In this document: in pieces, positions 36,020-44,997 of the stretch
Layout: each line of letters starts with the position of its first letter
Numbering within the stretch: the stretch's first letter is position 1
Assembly: GCF_026239555.1 (NCBI RefSeq)
Contig: NZ_JAPIVP010000005.1
Span: 124,001-188,000 of the forward strand
Origin: Pedobacter sp. PF22-3
GTDB lineage: Bacteria; Bacteroidota; Bacteroidia; Sphingobacteriales; Sphingobacteriaceae
Direction of reading: 5' to 3'
Length of the DNA stretch: 64,000 bases
Made by a program: the position numbers and the translations under genes
The notes under the pieces: generated by a model
What the model saw: only the letters and a program-made list of their open reading frames with translations
Database searches by the model: none
Told to the model about the DNA's origin: nothing

Positions 36020-37882
36020 CTATTTATTAATATAAACCATTAAAACAGAAATATCTGATGGCGAAACACCTGAAATTCTCGACGCTTGACCTAATGTACG
36101 CGGTTTTATCTTAAATAATTTTTCACGTGCTTCTTTTGATATGGAAACAATTTTATTATAGTCAAAATCTGGCTTGATTTCCTTGTCTTCCATTTTTAGC
36201 ATTTTAGCTACAATCTCATTTTCTTTTTCAAAATAGCTTTCGTATTTGATTTTAATTTCAGCTTGCTCAATAGTTTCTTTATCTAACGTTTTTGTAGCTT
36301 CGGCTAATGGTTTACTTACCTTAATGATATCTTGTAAACCAACATGGGGTCTGCCAACTAAACTGTGGATTTTTACATTTTGGTTTAAAACACTTGAGCC
36401 TAAACTTTCTAGCATTGGATTGGCATCGGCCATTTCAATACCCTGGCTTTTTGTAAACTTTACCAAAGTATCAGCATTGGCAATTTTTTGGTTTACTTTA
36501 GCCAAACGCTCATCTGAAATTAATCCAAGTTCATGGCCGATAGGAGAGAGGCGAATATCAGCATTGTCTTGTCTTAATAATAAACGATGTTCAGCTCTTG
36601 AAGTAAACATGCGATAAGGCTCTTCCGTTCCTTTGGTTACCAGATCATCAATTAAAACACCGATATAACTTTCAGATCTTTTCATGATCAGTTCATGTTT
36701 ATCAGTAATTTTTTGGTGTGCATTTATGCCTGCCATGAAACCTTGACACGCTGCTTCTTCATAACCAGTAGTCCCATTTATCTGTCCAGCTAAAAATAAA
36801 TTGCTGATCAATTTAGTTTCCAGCGTTAAAGATAATTGAGTAGGCGGGAAGAAATCATATTCTATTGCATAACCAGGTCTAAACATTTTGGCTTGTTCGA
36901 AACCAGGAATTAATCTTAAGGCTTTAAACTGTACATCTTCCGGAAGAGAAGTTGAAAAACCATTAACATAAATTTCGCAAGTATTCCATCCTTCAGGTTC
37001 AACAAAAATTTGATGTCTATCACGCTCCGCAAAACGATTAATTTTATCTTCAATAGAAGGGCAGTATCTTGGACCCAAGCCTTTGATTCGACCGGTGAAC
37101 ATAGGTGATTTTTCAAAACCTTCTTTCAAAGTTTCATGGACATTGTCATTGGTATAAGTAATCCAGCAACAGCGTTGATCTGTTGAAATTTCTGTATCCG
37201 TGTATGAGAATTTCCCTGGATTTTCATCTCCCCATTGTTCTTCCATTTTGGAATAGTCAAGGCTTCTACCATCAACACGGGGTGGGGTACCAGTTTTCAT
37301 TCTACCAGCTTCCATGCCTAATTCAACCAGTTGTTCGGTAATCCCAGTCGATGCTCTTTCTGCTGTTCTGCCACCACCAAATTTCTTTTCGCCAATGTGC
37401 ATTACACCATTTAAGAAAGTTCCATTGGTTAGTACAACTGCTGTGCTTTCTATTTCAATACCTAACGAGGTTTTAACGCCATAAACTGTATTGTCCTTTA
37501 CGAGTAGAGCAACAACACTATCTTGCCATATATCTAGATTTGTTGTTCGTTCTAGTGCTAAGCGCCACTCTTCTGCAAAACGCATTCTATCTATTTGTGC
37601 TCTTGGACTCCACATAGCGGGTCCTTTTGATTTGTTGAGCATACGAAATTGAATGGTCGATTTATCAGATATTATTCCAGAATAGCCACCCATTGCATCT
37701 ACTTCACGAATAATTTGTCCTTTGGCCACGCCACCCATTGCTGGGTTACAACTCATTTGGGCAATAGTACCCATGTTCATTGTTATTAATAAAACAGATG
37801 ACCCTAAGTTGGCAGCAGCAGCAGCAGCTTCACATCCTGCGTGACCCGCACCAACAACAATCAAATCATATTTTGAAAACAT
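36020..37882 (-). CDS. mnmG: tRNA uridine 5-carboxymethylaminomethyl modification enzyme MnmG (GidA)
   Basis: The FAD-binding partner of MnmE in wobble-uridine modification (620 residues, usual length). Motifs are [19 protein letters not shown] (residues 10-28), [39 protein letters not shown], the catalytic-loop [17 protein letters not shown] and the C-terminal helical domain. It is preceded on the right by two parS sites, consistent with the frequent origin-proximal position of mnmG. Confidence 0.98.
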   Translation of the reverse strand: MFSKYDLIVVGAGHAGCEAAAAAANLGSSVLLITMNMGTIAQMSCNPAMGGVAKGQIIREVDAMGGYSGIISDKSTIQFRMLNKSKGPAMWSPRAQIDRMRFAEEWRLALERTTNLDIWQDSVVALLVKDNTVYGVKTSLGIEIESTAVVLTNGTFLNGVMHIGEKKFGGGRTAERASTGITEQLVELGMEAGRMKTGTPPRVDGRSLDYSKMEEQWGDENPGKFSYTDTEISTDQRCCWITYTNDNVHETLKEGFEKSPMFTGRIKGLGPRYCPSIEDKINRFAERDRHQIFVEPEGWNTCEIYVNGFSTSLPEDVQFKALRLIPGFEQAKMFRPGYAIEYDFFPPTQLSLTLETKLISNLFLAGQINGTTGYEEAACQGFMAGINAHQKITDKHELIMKRSESYIGVLIDDLVTKGTEEPYRMFTSRAEHRLLLRQDNADIRLSPIGHELGLISDERLAKVNQKIANADTLVKFTKSQGIEMADANPMLESLGSSVLNQNVKIHSLVGRPHVGLQDIIKVSKPLAEATKTLDKETIEQAEIKIKYESYFEKENEIVAKMLKMEDKEIKPDFDYNKIVSISKEAREKLFKIKPRTLGQASRISGVSPSDISVLMVYINK

Positions 37883-37901
37883 CTTACTTACATTTTAAAA
37901 T

Positions 37902-37917
37902 TGTTCCACGTGGAACA
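37902..37917. promoter_or_regulatory. parS site (ParB-binding), perfect palindrome
   Basis: TGTTCCACGTGGAACA is a perfect 16-bp palindrome matching the bacterial parS consensus TGTTTCACGTGAAACA except at symmetric positions. It lies 20 bp upstream of the mnmG start. Confidence 0.85.
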
Positions 37918-37989
37918 ATTTGTTTTAAACTTCTCTTTTCATCAGGCTGATCTGATAATTATCAGATTTATTTCAGTATCTGTATCAGA

Positions 37990-38005
37990 TGTTCCACGTG
38001 AAACA
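37990..38005. promoter_or_regulatory. parS site (ParB-binding)
   Basis: TGTTCCACGTGAAACA is identical to the classical B. subtilis parS sequence. It is 72 bp from the first site with a degenerate REP (about 37943-37984) between them. Confidence 0.92.
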
Positions 38006-38038
38006 TCAAAGAGAAAATAGGATTATATTCCTTTTATA

Positions 38039-39901
38039 TTATTCTGAAAGTTCCAACCAACGCATGGTATAATCATCCAGTTTGGTTCTCATTTTTTCTA
38101 TTTCCGTTGATACTTCTTGTATTTTAATATAATCAGAAGCATCTATACTATTTAAGGTTTTTGTTAACACGGCTATTTTATTTTCCGTTTCTTCCATACC
38201 TTTTTCGCTTTCTGCTAATTCCTGCTGTTCTTTAAAATTTAATTTTTTTGCAGTTTTGGCCGGAACTTCTTCTACAATAGGAACAGGAATTTTTTTATTT
38301 TCTACTTTAATTTTCGGTTGTTCCAAGCTTAAACGATATTCGGAATAATTACCGTTGTAGATTTTAACAACGCCCTCACCTTCCATAATAAAAAGTTGAT
38401 CGCTCATTTTATCAAGCAAATATCTATCGTGCGAAACCAACATCAGGATACCAGGAAAATTTTCTAGAAATTCCTCCAGCACATTTAATGTGTCAATATC
38501 CAGGTCATTCGTAGGTTCATCCAAAATTAAAAAGTTTGGATTTTGCATCAGCACTTTCATCAGGTTCAAACGTTTCTTTTCACCACCGCTTAATTTCTCT
38601 ACCATTCCATGTTGCTTTTTAGGAGGGAAAAGAAAAAGCGTTAATAGGGCAGAAGCAGTAATTACTGAACCATCTGCCATTTTTATATATTCGGCATCAG
38701 ATTTTACAATATCAATAACGCGCTCTTTAGGATCGAAAGTTAAACCGCCTTGTTTATAATATCCGAAAACAGTAGTTTCTCCTGTTTCAACTTTACCTGC
38801 ATCTGGTGTTAATTGACTGGTGATGATATTTAATAGCGTGGATTTTCCAGTTCCATTTTTTCCAGCCAAACCAATTCTATCTCCTTTTTTAAACGTATAA
38901 CTGAAATCGTTGATAATAGGGCGACCGTCAAATGCTTTTGCGATGTGTTCTACCTCAATAATCTTCCCACCTTGACGCGACATCTTCATTTGTAGGTTAA
39001 TACTCTGATTATCAGACTTTTTCTTGGTTTTTTCTTCTAAATCATAAAAAGCATTAATTCTGGCATTGGATTTTGTTCCACGAGCCTGTGGCATACGCCT
39101 CATCCACTCCAATTCTTTTTTTAAGAGCTGTTGGTTCTTGTGTAAAACCGTTGCATCTAAAGCTTCCCTTTCACTTTTCTTTTCTAAGAAGTAAGCATAA
39201 TTTCCATTGTAATTGAAAATTTTTCCCCGGTCTAATTCTACGATGGTATTACAAACATTATCTAAAAAGTACCTATCATGTGTAACCAATAAAATTGTTT
39301 TTTGTCCAGTAGTTAATAATTTCTCTAACCATTCGATCGTATCGATATCCAAATGGTTGGTAGGCTCATCCAGTACCAGGATTTCTGGATCTTCAATTAA
39401 AAGTTTAGCTAATGCCAAACGTTTTTTTTGTCCGCCAGAGAGGGTAGATATTTTTTGCTGAAGATGAGTAATCCCCATTCGGTTAAGAATGGTTTTAATC
39501 TCATGTTCATATTCCCAGGCATTATGCTCACTTAATTCTTCATACAAGCGGTTAAGTGTTTTCTCATCGGGATTCGGATTTTCAATTAATTCTTCATACT
39601 CTTTAATGAGCTGTTGCTGCTTATTTTCAAGCGAAAAAATATGGTCGCTAATAGAAAAGCCTTCTGTAAACTGAGGTTCCTGATCTAAAAAACCGATTTT
39701 AACCGATTTATTTTTTACAATTTTACCTTCAAGGGGAGGAAACCGCTCGGCAAGTAATTTCAATAATGTACTCTTACCTGCACCATTAATACCAACCAAC
39801 GCTACGCGCTGCCCGGAATTAATTCCCAAGGTTAAATTTTTAAATAACCATTCGTCATGATAACCATGCCCTAAGCCTTCTGCCGCAATTAATGTGCTCA
39901 A
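38039..39901 (-). CDS. ABC-F family ATPase (Uup-like)
   Basis: A 620-residue soluble protein with two ABC domains in tandem and no membrane segment. The first has Walker A GINGAGKSTLLKLL, signature LSGGQKKRLALAKLL and Walker B ILVLDEPTNHLDI. The second has GKNGTGKSTLLNII, LSGGEKKRLNLMKVL and FLILDEPTNDLDI. The charged interdomain linker is about residues 235-310 and the C-terminal coiled coil (about 535-620) is of the Uup type. ABC-F proteins act on ribosomes; Uup is also linked to transposon excision and replication intermediates. Confidence 0.93.
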   Translation of the reverse strand: MSTLIAAEGLGHGYHDEWLFKNLTLGINSGQRVALVGINGAGKSTLLKLLAERFPPLEGKIVKNKSVKIGFLDQEPQFTEGFSISDHIFSLENKQQQLIKEYEELIENPNPDEKTLNRLYEELSEHNAWEYEHEIKTILNRMGITHLQQKISTLSGGQKKRLALAKLLIEDPEILVLDEPTNHLDIDTIEWLEKLLTTGQKTILLVTHDRYFLDNVCNTIVELDRGKIFNYNGNYAYFLEKKSEREALDATVLHKNQQLLKKELEWMRRMPQARGTKSNARINAFYDLEEKTKKKSDNQSINLQMKMSRQGGKIIEVEHIAKAFDGRPIINDFSYTFKKGDRIGLAGKNGTGKSTLLNIITSQLTPDAGKVETGETTVFGYYKQGGLTFDPKERVIDIVKSDAEYIKMADGSVITASALLTLFLFPPKKQHGMVEKLSGGEKKRLNLMKVLMQNPNFLILDEPTNDLDIDTLNVLEEFLENFPGILMLVSHDRYLLDKMSDQLFIMEGEGVVKIYNGNYSEYRLSLEQPKIKVENKKIPVPIVEEVPAKTAKKLNFKEQQELAESEKGMEETENKIAVLTKTLNSIDASDYIKIQEVSTEIEKMRTKLDDYTMRWLELSE

Positions 39902-40075
39902 TTTTTTTGTATTTCGGATTTATAAAGAAAAATTAGTGCAAAGGTAAGTATAAATTATCTTGGAAAGCTAAATAGATGTTTCAAAGCTGTTGTGTATCAG
40001 CTAAAAATGGCAGAAGCTTGATGTATTGAGTTTTGTATTTAAGCTTACTAGCTGAATAATAGTATTTATAAAAAG

Positions 40076-40105
40076 AAAACAGCGGTCGGAATCGCTCCAC
40101 CGCTG
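40076..40105 (-). terminator. Orphan terminator-like hairpin (minus strand)
   Basis: CAGCGGT (40080-40086) pairs with ACCGCTG (40099-40105). Read on the minus strand the hairpin is followed by TTTTCTTTTT. No coding gene lies just upstream on that strand, so it may end a small RNA transcribed from about 40250 leftwards. Confidence 0.5.
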
Positions 40106-40338
40106 CTTCAATCATTAACTAAAACTAAACTTTATCTTGTATAGTGGCCCTGTGAATATAAATTCAAGCCCTCTATTTATTGTTTTTTTAATATAAGACG
40201 CTGGTAATTGTGAAAAGTTGCAGAAAGATTGCTGGTATTATACCAGCAGTCTGTAATAATCGACGAACGCCAATTACATTTAGACGAACGCTAATGTATA
40301 TGAGCGGATATGATTTATAGCTTCTAGACTAGGCGTCG

Positions 40339-40451
40339 CGTCATGCTGAATTTATTTTACAAGCGGAAATAGTGTTTTCACTTGCCTTGTAGCTACTTCG
40401 TGGTCAGCATTTTATTTTGCAGGAAGACCCTGAAATGAATTCAGGATGACG
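40339..40451. repeat. REP element with enlarged first loop
   Basis: CGTCATGCTGAATTTATTT opens the element and GACCCTGAAATGAATTCAGG with ATGACG closes it. About 45 extra bases, including TACAAGCGG and CTTGCCTTGTA, occupy the first hairpin loop. Confidence 0.65.
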
Positions 40452-40619
40452 ACCCGAGTGTGCAAAATATTCATACAGAAGAATTAGCAGCATTGTTAAT
40501 CGGACTCAGGCTATTAGATTACGAGCATAAGAATTTGTTTTATTAAAAAATTTGCTTCGCAGAGCCTCCAGGTTCTACGCTATGCTCAGAATAACATGAT
40601 GGGGAAGAAAAGGTGCAGA

Positions 40620-41057
40620 CTAAACTAGTCCTACTTGGGTTCTATACCCTAAATATTCGTCTTCTTTCTGTGTCATAAGGGTTTTGGCAGCTTTTCCTTT
40701 GTCCTTATAGCCCAATAAGTGCAAGGTTCCATGAATCATAATACGGCAAACCTCATCAAATTCTGAGGTTTTGAAGGTTTTAGCATTTTCTTTTACGCGC
40801 TCGATACTAATGAATATATCACTGATGATTTGTTTTTCTTCTTCAGAATTATCGAAAGTGATGATATCAGTGTAAGTATCGTGATTTAAGTACTGCTGGT
40901 TAATACCGAGTAGATATTCGTCGCTGCAGAAAATAAAATTGAGTTCCTGCAATTTATACCCTTCCTTTTCAATAGTAGCTTTAATCCACTTTTTGATTTT
41001 GAGTTTTTGTGGAAGGTTATAGCTAACTGATTCTGTGAAAAAGGAAATTGCAGGCAT
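40620..41057 (-). CDS. ybeY: Endoribonuclease YbeY (rRNA maturation factor)
   Basis: A 145-residue single-domain metallo-RNase needed for 16S rRNA 3' processing and 70S quality control. The fold is recognisable from LGINQQYLNHDTYTDIITFD and GDIFISIERV-type ISDIFISIERVKENAK. The metal motif HGTLHLLGYKDKG keeps the first two histidines, but the third His of the usual HGxLHLxGYDH is replaced (K-D). I believe this variant is common in Bacteroidota. It is followed upstream by the DUF4175 gene, with a REP between. Confidence 0.92.
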   Translation of the reverse strand: MPAISFFTESVSYNLPQKLKIKKWIKATIEKEGYKLQELNFIFCSDEYLLGINQQYLNHDTYTDIITFDNSEEEKQIISDIFISIERVKENAKTFKTSEFDEVCRIMIHGTLHLLGYKDKGKAAKTLMTQKEDEYLGYRTQVGLV

Positions 41058-41103
41058 GTTGTGATGTTTATGGCTGCAAATTTAATTAAAATTTAAAGCA
41101 GTT

Positions 41104-41184
41104 CGTCACCCTGATCCGATACCTATCGGATTTATTTCAGGGTCTATTCAAGTAAAAGATGCTGAATCAAAGTTCAGGATGACG
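41104..41184. repeat. REP element, CGTCACCCTGA...CAGGATGACG type
   Basis: First hairpin CCCTGATCCGATACCTATCG with TTTCAGGG, second GCTGAATCAAAGTTCAGG (imperfect), ends CGTCA and TGACG. It lies between DUF4175 and ybeY. Confidence 0.78.
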
Positions 41185-41196
41185 TACCATAAGGTA

Positions 41197-44100
41197 TTAT
41201 TGCTCCATATTCAATGATTTCAAATACTCAGCAATCTTATTTTTGTAGTAATAATTTAAACTAGGTGGTAACTTCTGCAGCATATCATTTCCATTTTGCT
41301 GCTGTTTTTTAAATTGATCAAGCATTTTTTGATAGGATGGAGGAAACGCTTTTGCTGCTTTACTTTCGCGTTTTGAATCTTCTTCCTGGTCGCGCTCTGC
41401 TTTTTCTGCTTCTAACAATTTGGTTAAGAGGTCTTTCTGCCTATTTAATGTTTCTTGTTGTAAACGTTTATTTACCAGATCGCTCTCGGTTTGTTTCATT
41501 TCCTGAATGGCTTGGTTTAGATTACCCATTTTGCCAGTACCGTCTTTATTTTCTTCACGATTGAGTTTTTCTAAAGCCTGACGGATCATTTGCTGCTGCT
41601 GAGCCATTTTACCAAATTCCTGGCTCATTTGTCCTTTGCCAACCGTACCTTGATTGCCCCCTTGTTTTTGCAATTGATCACGGGCTTTTTGCATGCTCTT
41701 ATTCAGCTGTTCCTGCATCTGGGAGAGTTGCTTCATTCCTTGTTTTTGTTTCTTTCCACTACCACCTTTGCTGTTTTTCTGCATATTTTGCAGCTGATTT
41801 AGCGCTTCGCTCAACATTAGCGTTAGATTATTAATAGAAGTCATGGTGAATTGCTGGAAACGGTTAGCCTCAGCCGTTCTTCTATCGCCCAAATTTTCTA
41901 AACTTTTATCAAGGTTGAAATTAATTTTATTCATTTCCTCATTAACGGTCGATTCTATCTGTGGAACGCGTTTGCTTAAACTATACAAGCTATCGGCAAT
42001 AGTTTTAAGGTTATCTTTAATGCTGCGTTGTTTCTGAACATTATTGGTATAAGATGGATCAGCTGAAGTCATTTTCTTTAAAGCAAGCATTACTTTTTCC
42101 TGATCGAAAGAGGTAGTCAATAAGTTTTCCAGTAGGCGACGCAATTCTTTGGCATTCAGGTTATTCTCCATTTCTTCTCCCTGTTGCTGCATATCGCTCA
42201 TTTTTTTGGATAATCTTTCCATCTGCTCACCTGCTTTTTGCTGTTTCTGGCTTGCATTTTTCGAATCTTTTTTGTCCAGGGCATCTTTACTGTCTTGCTG
42301 ATCTTTTTGTATATCCTGAACATCTTTGTCAGGGTTTTCGAAAGGATTTGGCCTGTCCAAGGATTTATTTTTCTCTTCCAGCTTCTTCAGATCTTCTTTC
42401 AGGTCTTTCATTTCCTTACTTAATTCATCCTGTTTCTGCTTTAATGATTCATTATCCTGCTTTTTATCTTTAGTTTGCTGAGCAAGTTCCTTTTGCTCTT
42501 TAGCGAGCTCATTTAAACGGTCTATATCATTTTGAAGGTTTTGCTCAAATTCCAGCTGTTTATAGAGTTCTAAAATTCTGTCGAGTTCATTTTTGAGGGT
42601 TTTATTGTCCAGTTGCATTTTCGAGAGTTCGTTCTGCGTTTGGTCTTTATTTTTCTCGTTCATTAGATTTTGCAGCTTTTGCAAAAGTTCTTTTGTTTTT
42701 TCGTCTAATACATTATCAAACAGGTCTTTAATCTGTTTTTGTTTTTCAATAAGTTCTTCCGTTTGCTTTTGGTCTTGCTGTTGCTGAATATTTTTATCGT
42801 TCTGCTCCTTAATTTCTTTTACGGCGTCATCTAGCTGTTTTTGTTTGTCTAAGAGCGCTTCAATCTGTTTTTTATCTTCAAAAGAAATTTGTTTTTTATC
42901 AATAAGGCTTTCAGCCACTTTTTTGCTCTCTTTTTCAATGGTGTTGGCTAAGCGTATAGCTGATTGCATTTTCTTTTTTAACGCCTGGTTGCTCGCATTT
43001 ACCTGTTCGGCAGTTTCTTTTTTAGTGGGCTGTTTAAAGGTTTTAATTTCAGATCGGGTAACTTTTGCACCATTTACGCCGTCATTATCGGCTACTTCAA
43101 AATAATATTCAATTTCCTGACCAGGTTTGGCATCAACAGCCTTTAAATCCCAGAAATAGAAAAAGTTATTTGCTGTTGCATTACTTTTAATGGCAATGTT
43201 TTTGGTAATGGTACCCACAATACGGTTATGCTCTTTGAGGATGTATTTAAAACTCAGGCGGCTAAATCCGTAATCATCGGTTACCTGGCCACTAAAATAT
43301 AAAGCTTTGTTATTAACTGAATCTGGCTTTTCCTCTACCGTAATCTGCGGAGCCTGATCTTTAATCACCGTAATTTGGTGCGAAAGTGAATCTCTGATTG
43401 TAACGTATTGATTTTTAGGGGTAATACTATATTTTGAATTGGATTCGATAGTCGTGCTAAAATTAGCCTCATCGTTAATAATTTTAAGTAGGTTTTCTGT
43501 CCCATTTAGCGCAAATAGGAGTGCGTTGCTTTTTTCAGTCTTGAAATTCCAGGTAACTTTGGTGCCTTCTGGCAGGAGCATATCTCCAGCGTTGGCAATC
43601 GATTCTGATTTTTTTCCTAAATAAGCTGGATAATTTAACGTAGCTGTAGCATTAAGCAATTCAGGACGGGGCTTAACGGTAATGGTAAATATGGAAGAAC
43701 TAAATCCTCCACCTTTAAAAATCAGTTTTTTATCGTTCTGTATATTTTTGATAATGTAGTTAAACTTACTAATGTTCTCTTTCTCCAATTTATAGGTGTT
43801 TTTTCCGTCTTCTACGTAAATCTCCGCCGGAATTTCATCACCAGTCAGTTTTAGTTTCAAGGTGATATCATCACCTTGTGTAGCGATTAAACTTTTATTT
43901 AAAATGCTAAAGCTGAATGGTGCTTGGGGCGCAATGTATTCATTATACCTAAAGAAGCTGTTTGTTCCTTCGCGTAAAATAGTGGGTGCTATAACGGCAA
44001 TGAGTAAAATGATGGAAAGGGGAACAAAAAGATATTTTAAATATTTGCGGTTATCATTAATCCTAACCGCGGTGTAGAATGGAACTGGCCTGAGTTCAAT

Positions 44101-44514
44101 AATCTTTTGATCGATGCTGGCCATGATGAGGCGGTTATTTTCAGGATTTTTTTCAGCTAAATGATGAAGTTGCAGGGTATTTAATAATTTATCCTTAATA
44201 TCGGAAAAGTGATTTCCAATGATAACCGATGCTTCATCTAAAGTAAGGTGTTTGCCCAGCTTTAGCATGGCAAGCAAAGGTTTAACGATTAAAAAACCAA
44301 CTAAAAATATACCGATAAGTAAATAAGCAAAAAATACAAAGGTTTTAAATCCAGCGGTTGGGTTGAGGTAATAAAGGCTTAAAAAAACGAGGAGATATAG
44401 CGCTAAAAGTATGGCTGAGGCATAAATACTGCCCCGCAAAATTTTGTTCAGGTAAAATTTGCGGATAAACTCATCTATCTTGCGTAATAAATCGTTGTAG
44501 TTATTGCTCACCAT
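41197..44514 (-). CDS. DUF4175 family membrane protein
   Basis: A 1105-residue protein. The N-terminus has three membrane helices (about residues 27-48, 55-80 and 150-170). A large beta-rich region follows (about 175-500), with Ig-like blocks such as APQITVEEKPDSVNN and YFSGQVTDDYGFSRLSFKYIL. The C-terminal half (about 510-1100) is extraordinarily Lys/Gln/Glu-rich coiled coil. This matches DUF4175, a Bacteroidota family of unknown function adjacent to ybeY. A structural or envelope-tethering role is inferred from the long coiled coil. Confidence 0.88.
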   Translation of the reverse strand: MVSNNYNDLLRKIDEFIRKFYLNKILRGSIYASAILLALYLLVFLSLYYLNPTAGFKTFVFFAYLLIGIFLVGFLIVKPLLAMLKLGKHLTLDEASVIIGNHFSDIKDKLLNTLQLHHLAEKNPENNRLIMASIDQKIIELRPVPFYTAVRINDNRKYLKYLFVPLSIILLIAVIAPTILREGTNSFFRYNEYIAPQAPFSFSILNKSLIATQGDDITLKLKLTGDEIPAEIYVEDGKNTYKLEKENISKFNYIIKNIQNDKKLIFKGGGFSSSIFTITVKPRPELLNATATLNYPAYLGKKSESIANAGDMLLPEGTKVTWNFKTEKSNALLFALNGTENLLKIINDEANFSTTIESNSKYSITPKNQYVTIRDSLSHQITVIKDQAPQITVEEKPDSVNNKALYFSGQVTDDYGFSRLSFKYILKEHNRIVGTITKNIAIKSNATANNFFYFWDLKAVDAKPGQEIEYYFEVADNDGVNGAKVTRSEIKTFKQPTKKETAEQVNASNQALKKKMQSAIRLANTIEKESKKVAESLIDKKQISFEDKKQIEALLDKQKQLDDAVKEIKEQNDKNIQQQQDQKQTEELIEKQKQIKDLFDNVLDEKTKELLQKLQNLMNEKNKDQTQNELSKMQLDNKTLKNELDRILELYKQLEFEQNLQNDIDRLNELAKEQKELAQQTKDKKQDNESLKQKQDELSKEMKDLKEDLKKLEEKNKSLDRPNPFENPDKDVQDIQKDQQDSKDALDKKDSKNASQKQQKAGEQMERLSKKMSDMQQQGEEMENNLNAKELRRLLENLLTTSFDQEKVMLALKKMTSADPSYTNNVQKQRSIKDNLKTIADSLYSLSKRVPQIESTVNEEMNKINFNLDKSLENLGDRRTAEANRFQQFTMTSINNLTLMLSEALNQLQNMQKNSKGGSGKKQKQGMKQLSQMQEQLNKSMQKARDQLQKQGGNQGTVGKGQMSQEFGKMAQQQQMIRQALEKLNREENKDGTGKMGNLNQAIQEMKQTESDLVNKRLQQETLNRQKDLLTKLLEAEKAERDQEEDSKRESKAAKAFPPSYQKMLDQFKKQQQNGNDMLQKLPPSLNYYYKNKIAEYLKSLNMEQ

Positions 44515-44997
44515 ATCTCCGTAAATGTAAAAATTGTTCCAGTCAATTAAAAGGAAAGTATTTAAGGTAACGCGTTTATTTCAAATTGTTTATTGTATGG
44601 ATTGGCTTTAGTTAAAAAGGCATCTTGTAATTTAGAGAAGAACGTTTTGTGTTCTGTGTGGCCTTTAGCTACTCTTTTTGCTGCAACAAAAGCTATTGGT
44701 TTTCCCCTCCAATTGGAGGCGTTTGGTTTTTATTGCAGATCAGAAGTGTTTAGCCACGGGCGCAGCGGCATCCCTGTAGCGCAGCGAAAGGATATAGCGG
44801 AGCACGGGAACAAACGTTGATAGCTGTACTTGCTCTGCGCTTCAAAAAAAGCACATTTTATTAAAAAATCACCACCCGGTTAACACCGCATTAATTAAAA
44901 AATCTTAATTTGTTTTATTTAATACAAAGGTTACATAGATTTTAAACGAGTATTCTGATAAAAATCTACTTTTGGCTTTTTGTATAATCATGCCAAT
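44515..44997. other. Non-coding gap of 483 bp
   Basis: Contains the palindrome CCTCCAATTGGAGG (about 44706-44719), an interspersed GC-rich repeat (44750-44815), an AT-rich stretch, and a -7-like box TACTTTTG (44967-44974) 23 bases before the ATG of the next gene. No coding sequence is supported. Confidence 0.55.
44750..44815. repeat. Interspersed GC-rich repeat (AGCCACGGGCGCAGCGG type)
   Basis: GCGCAGCG and TAGCGCAGCG, GATATAGCGGAGCACGGG resemble the short GC-rich repeats common between genes in Flavobacteria and Pedobacter. Only one copy is in the window, so this is from memory of the type. Confidence 0.4.

Larger units (their letters stand above)
39902..40619. other. Non-coding gap of 718 bp, with hairpins and a REP
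   Basis: No gene is convincing. From left to right it holds a terminator-like hairpin on the minus strand (40076-40105), a perfect palindrome GCTGGTATTATACCAGC (40231-40247), a short direct repeat of GACGAACGCYAAT (40262 and 40283), an expanded REP (40339-40451), and CTTCGCAGAGCC-type repeat remnants to 40600. Confidence 0.6.

Noticed and set aside
41337..44077. Many plus-strand open frames opposite the DUF4175 gene
   Set aside because: They are antisense shadows of a Lys/Gln/Glu-rich coding region, with biased Leu/Phe/Ser composition and no independent support.
44593..44820. 75-codon open frame on the plus strand
   Set aside because: It translates an interspersed GC-rich repeat and a palindrome; no protein-like pattern.
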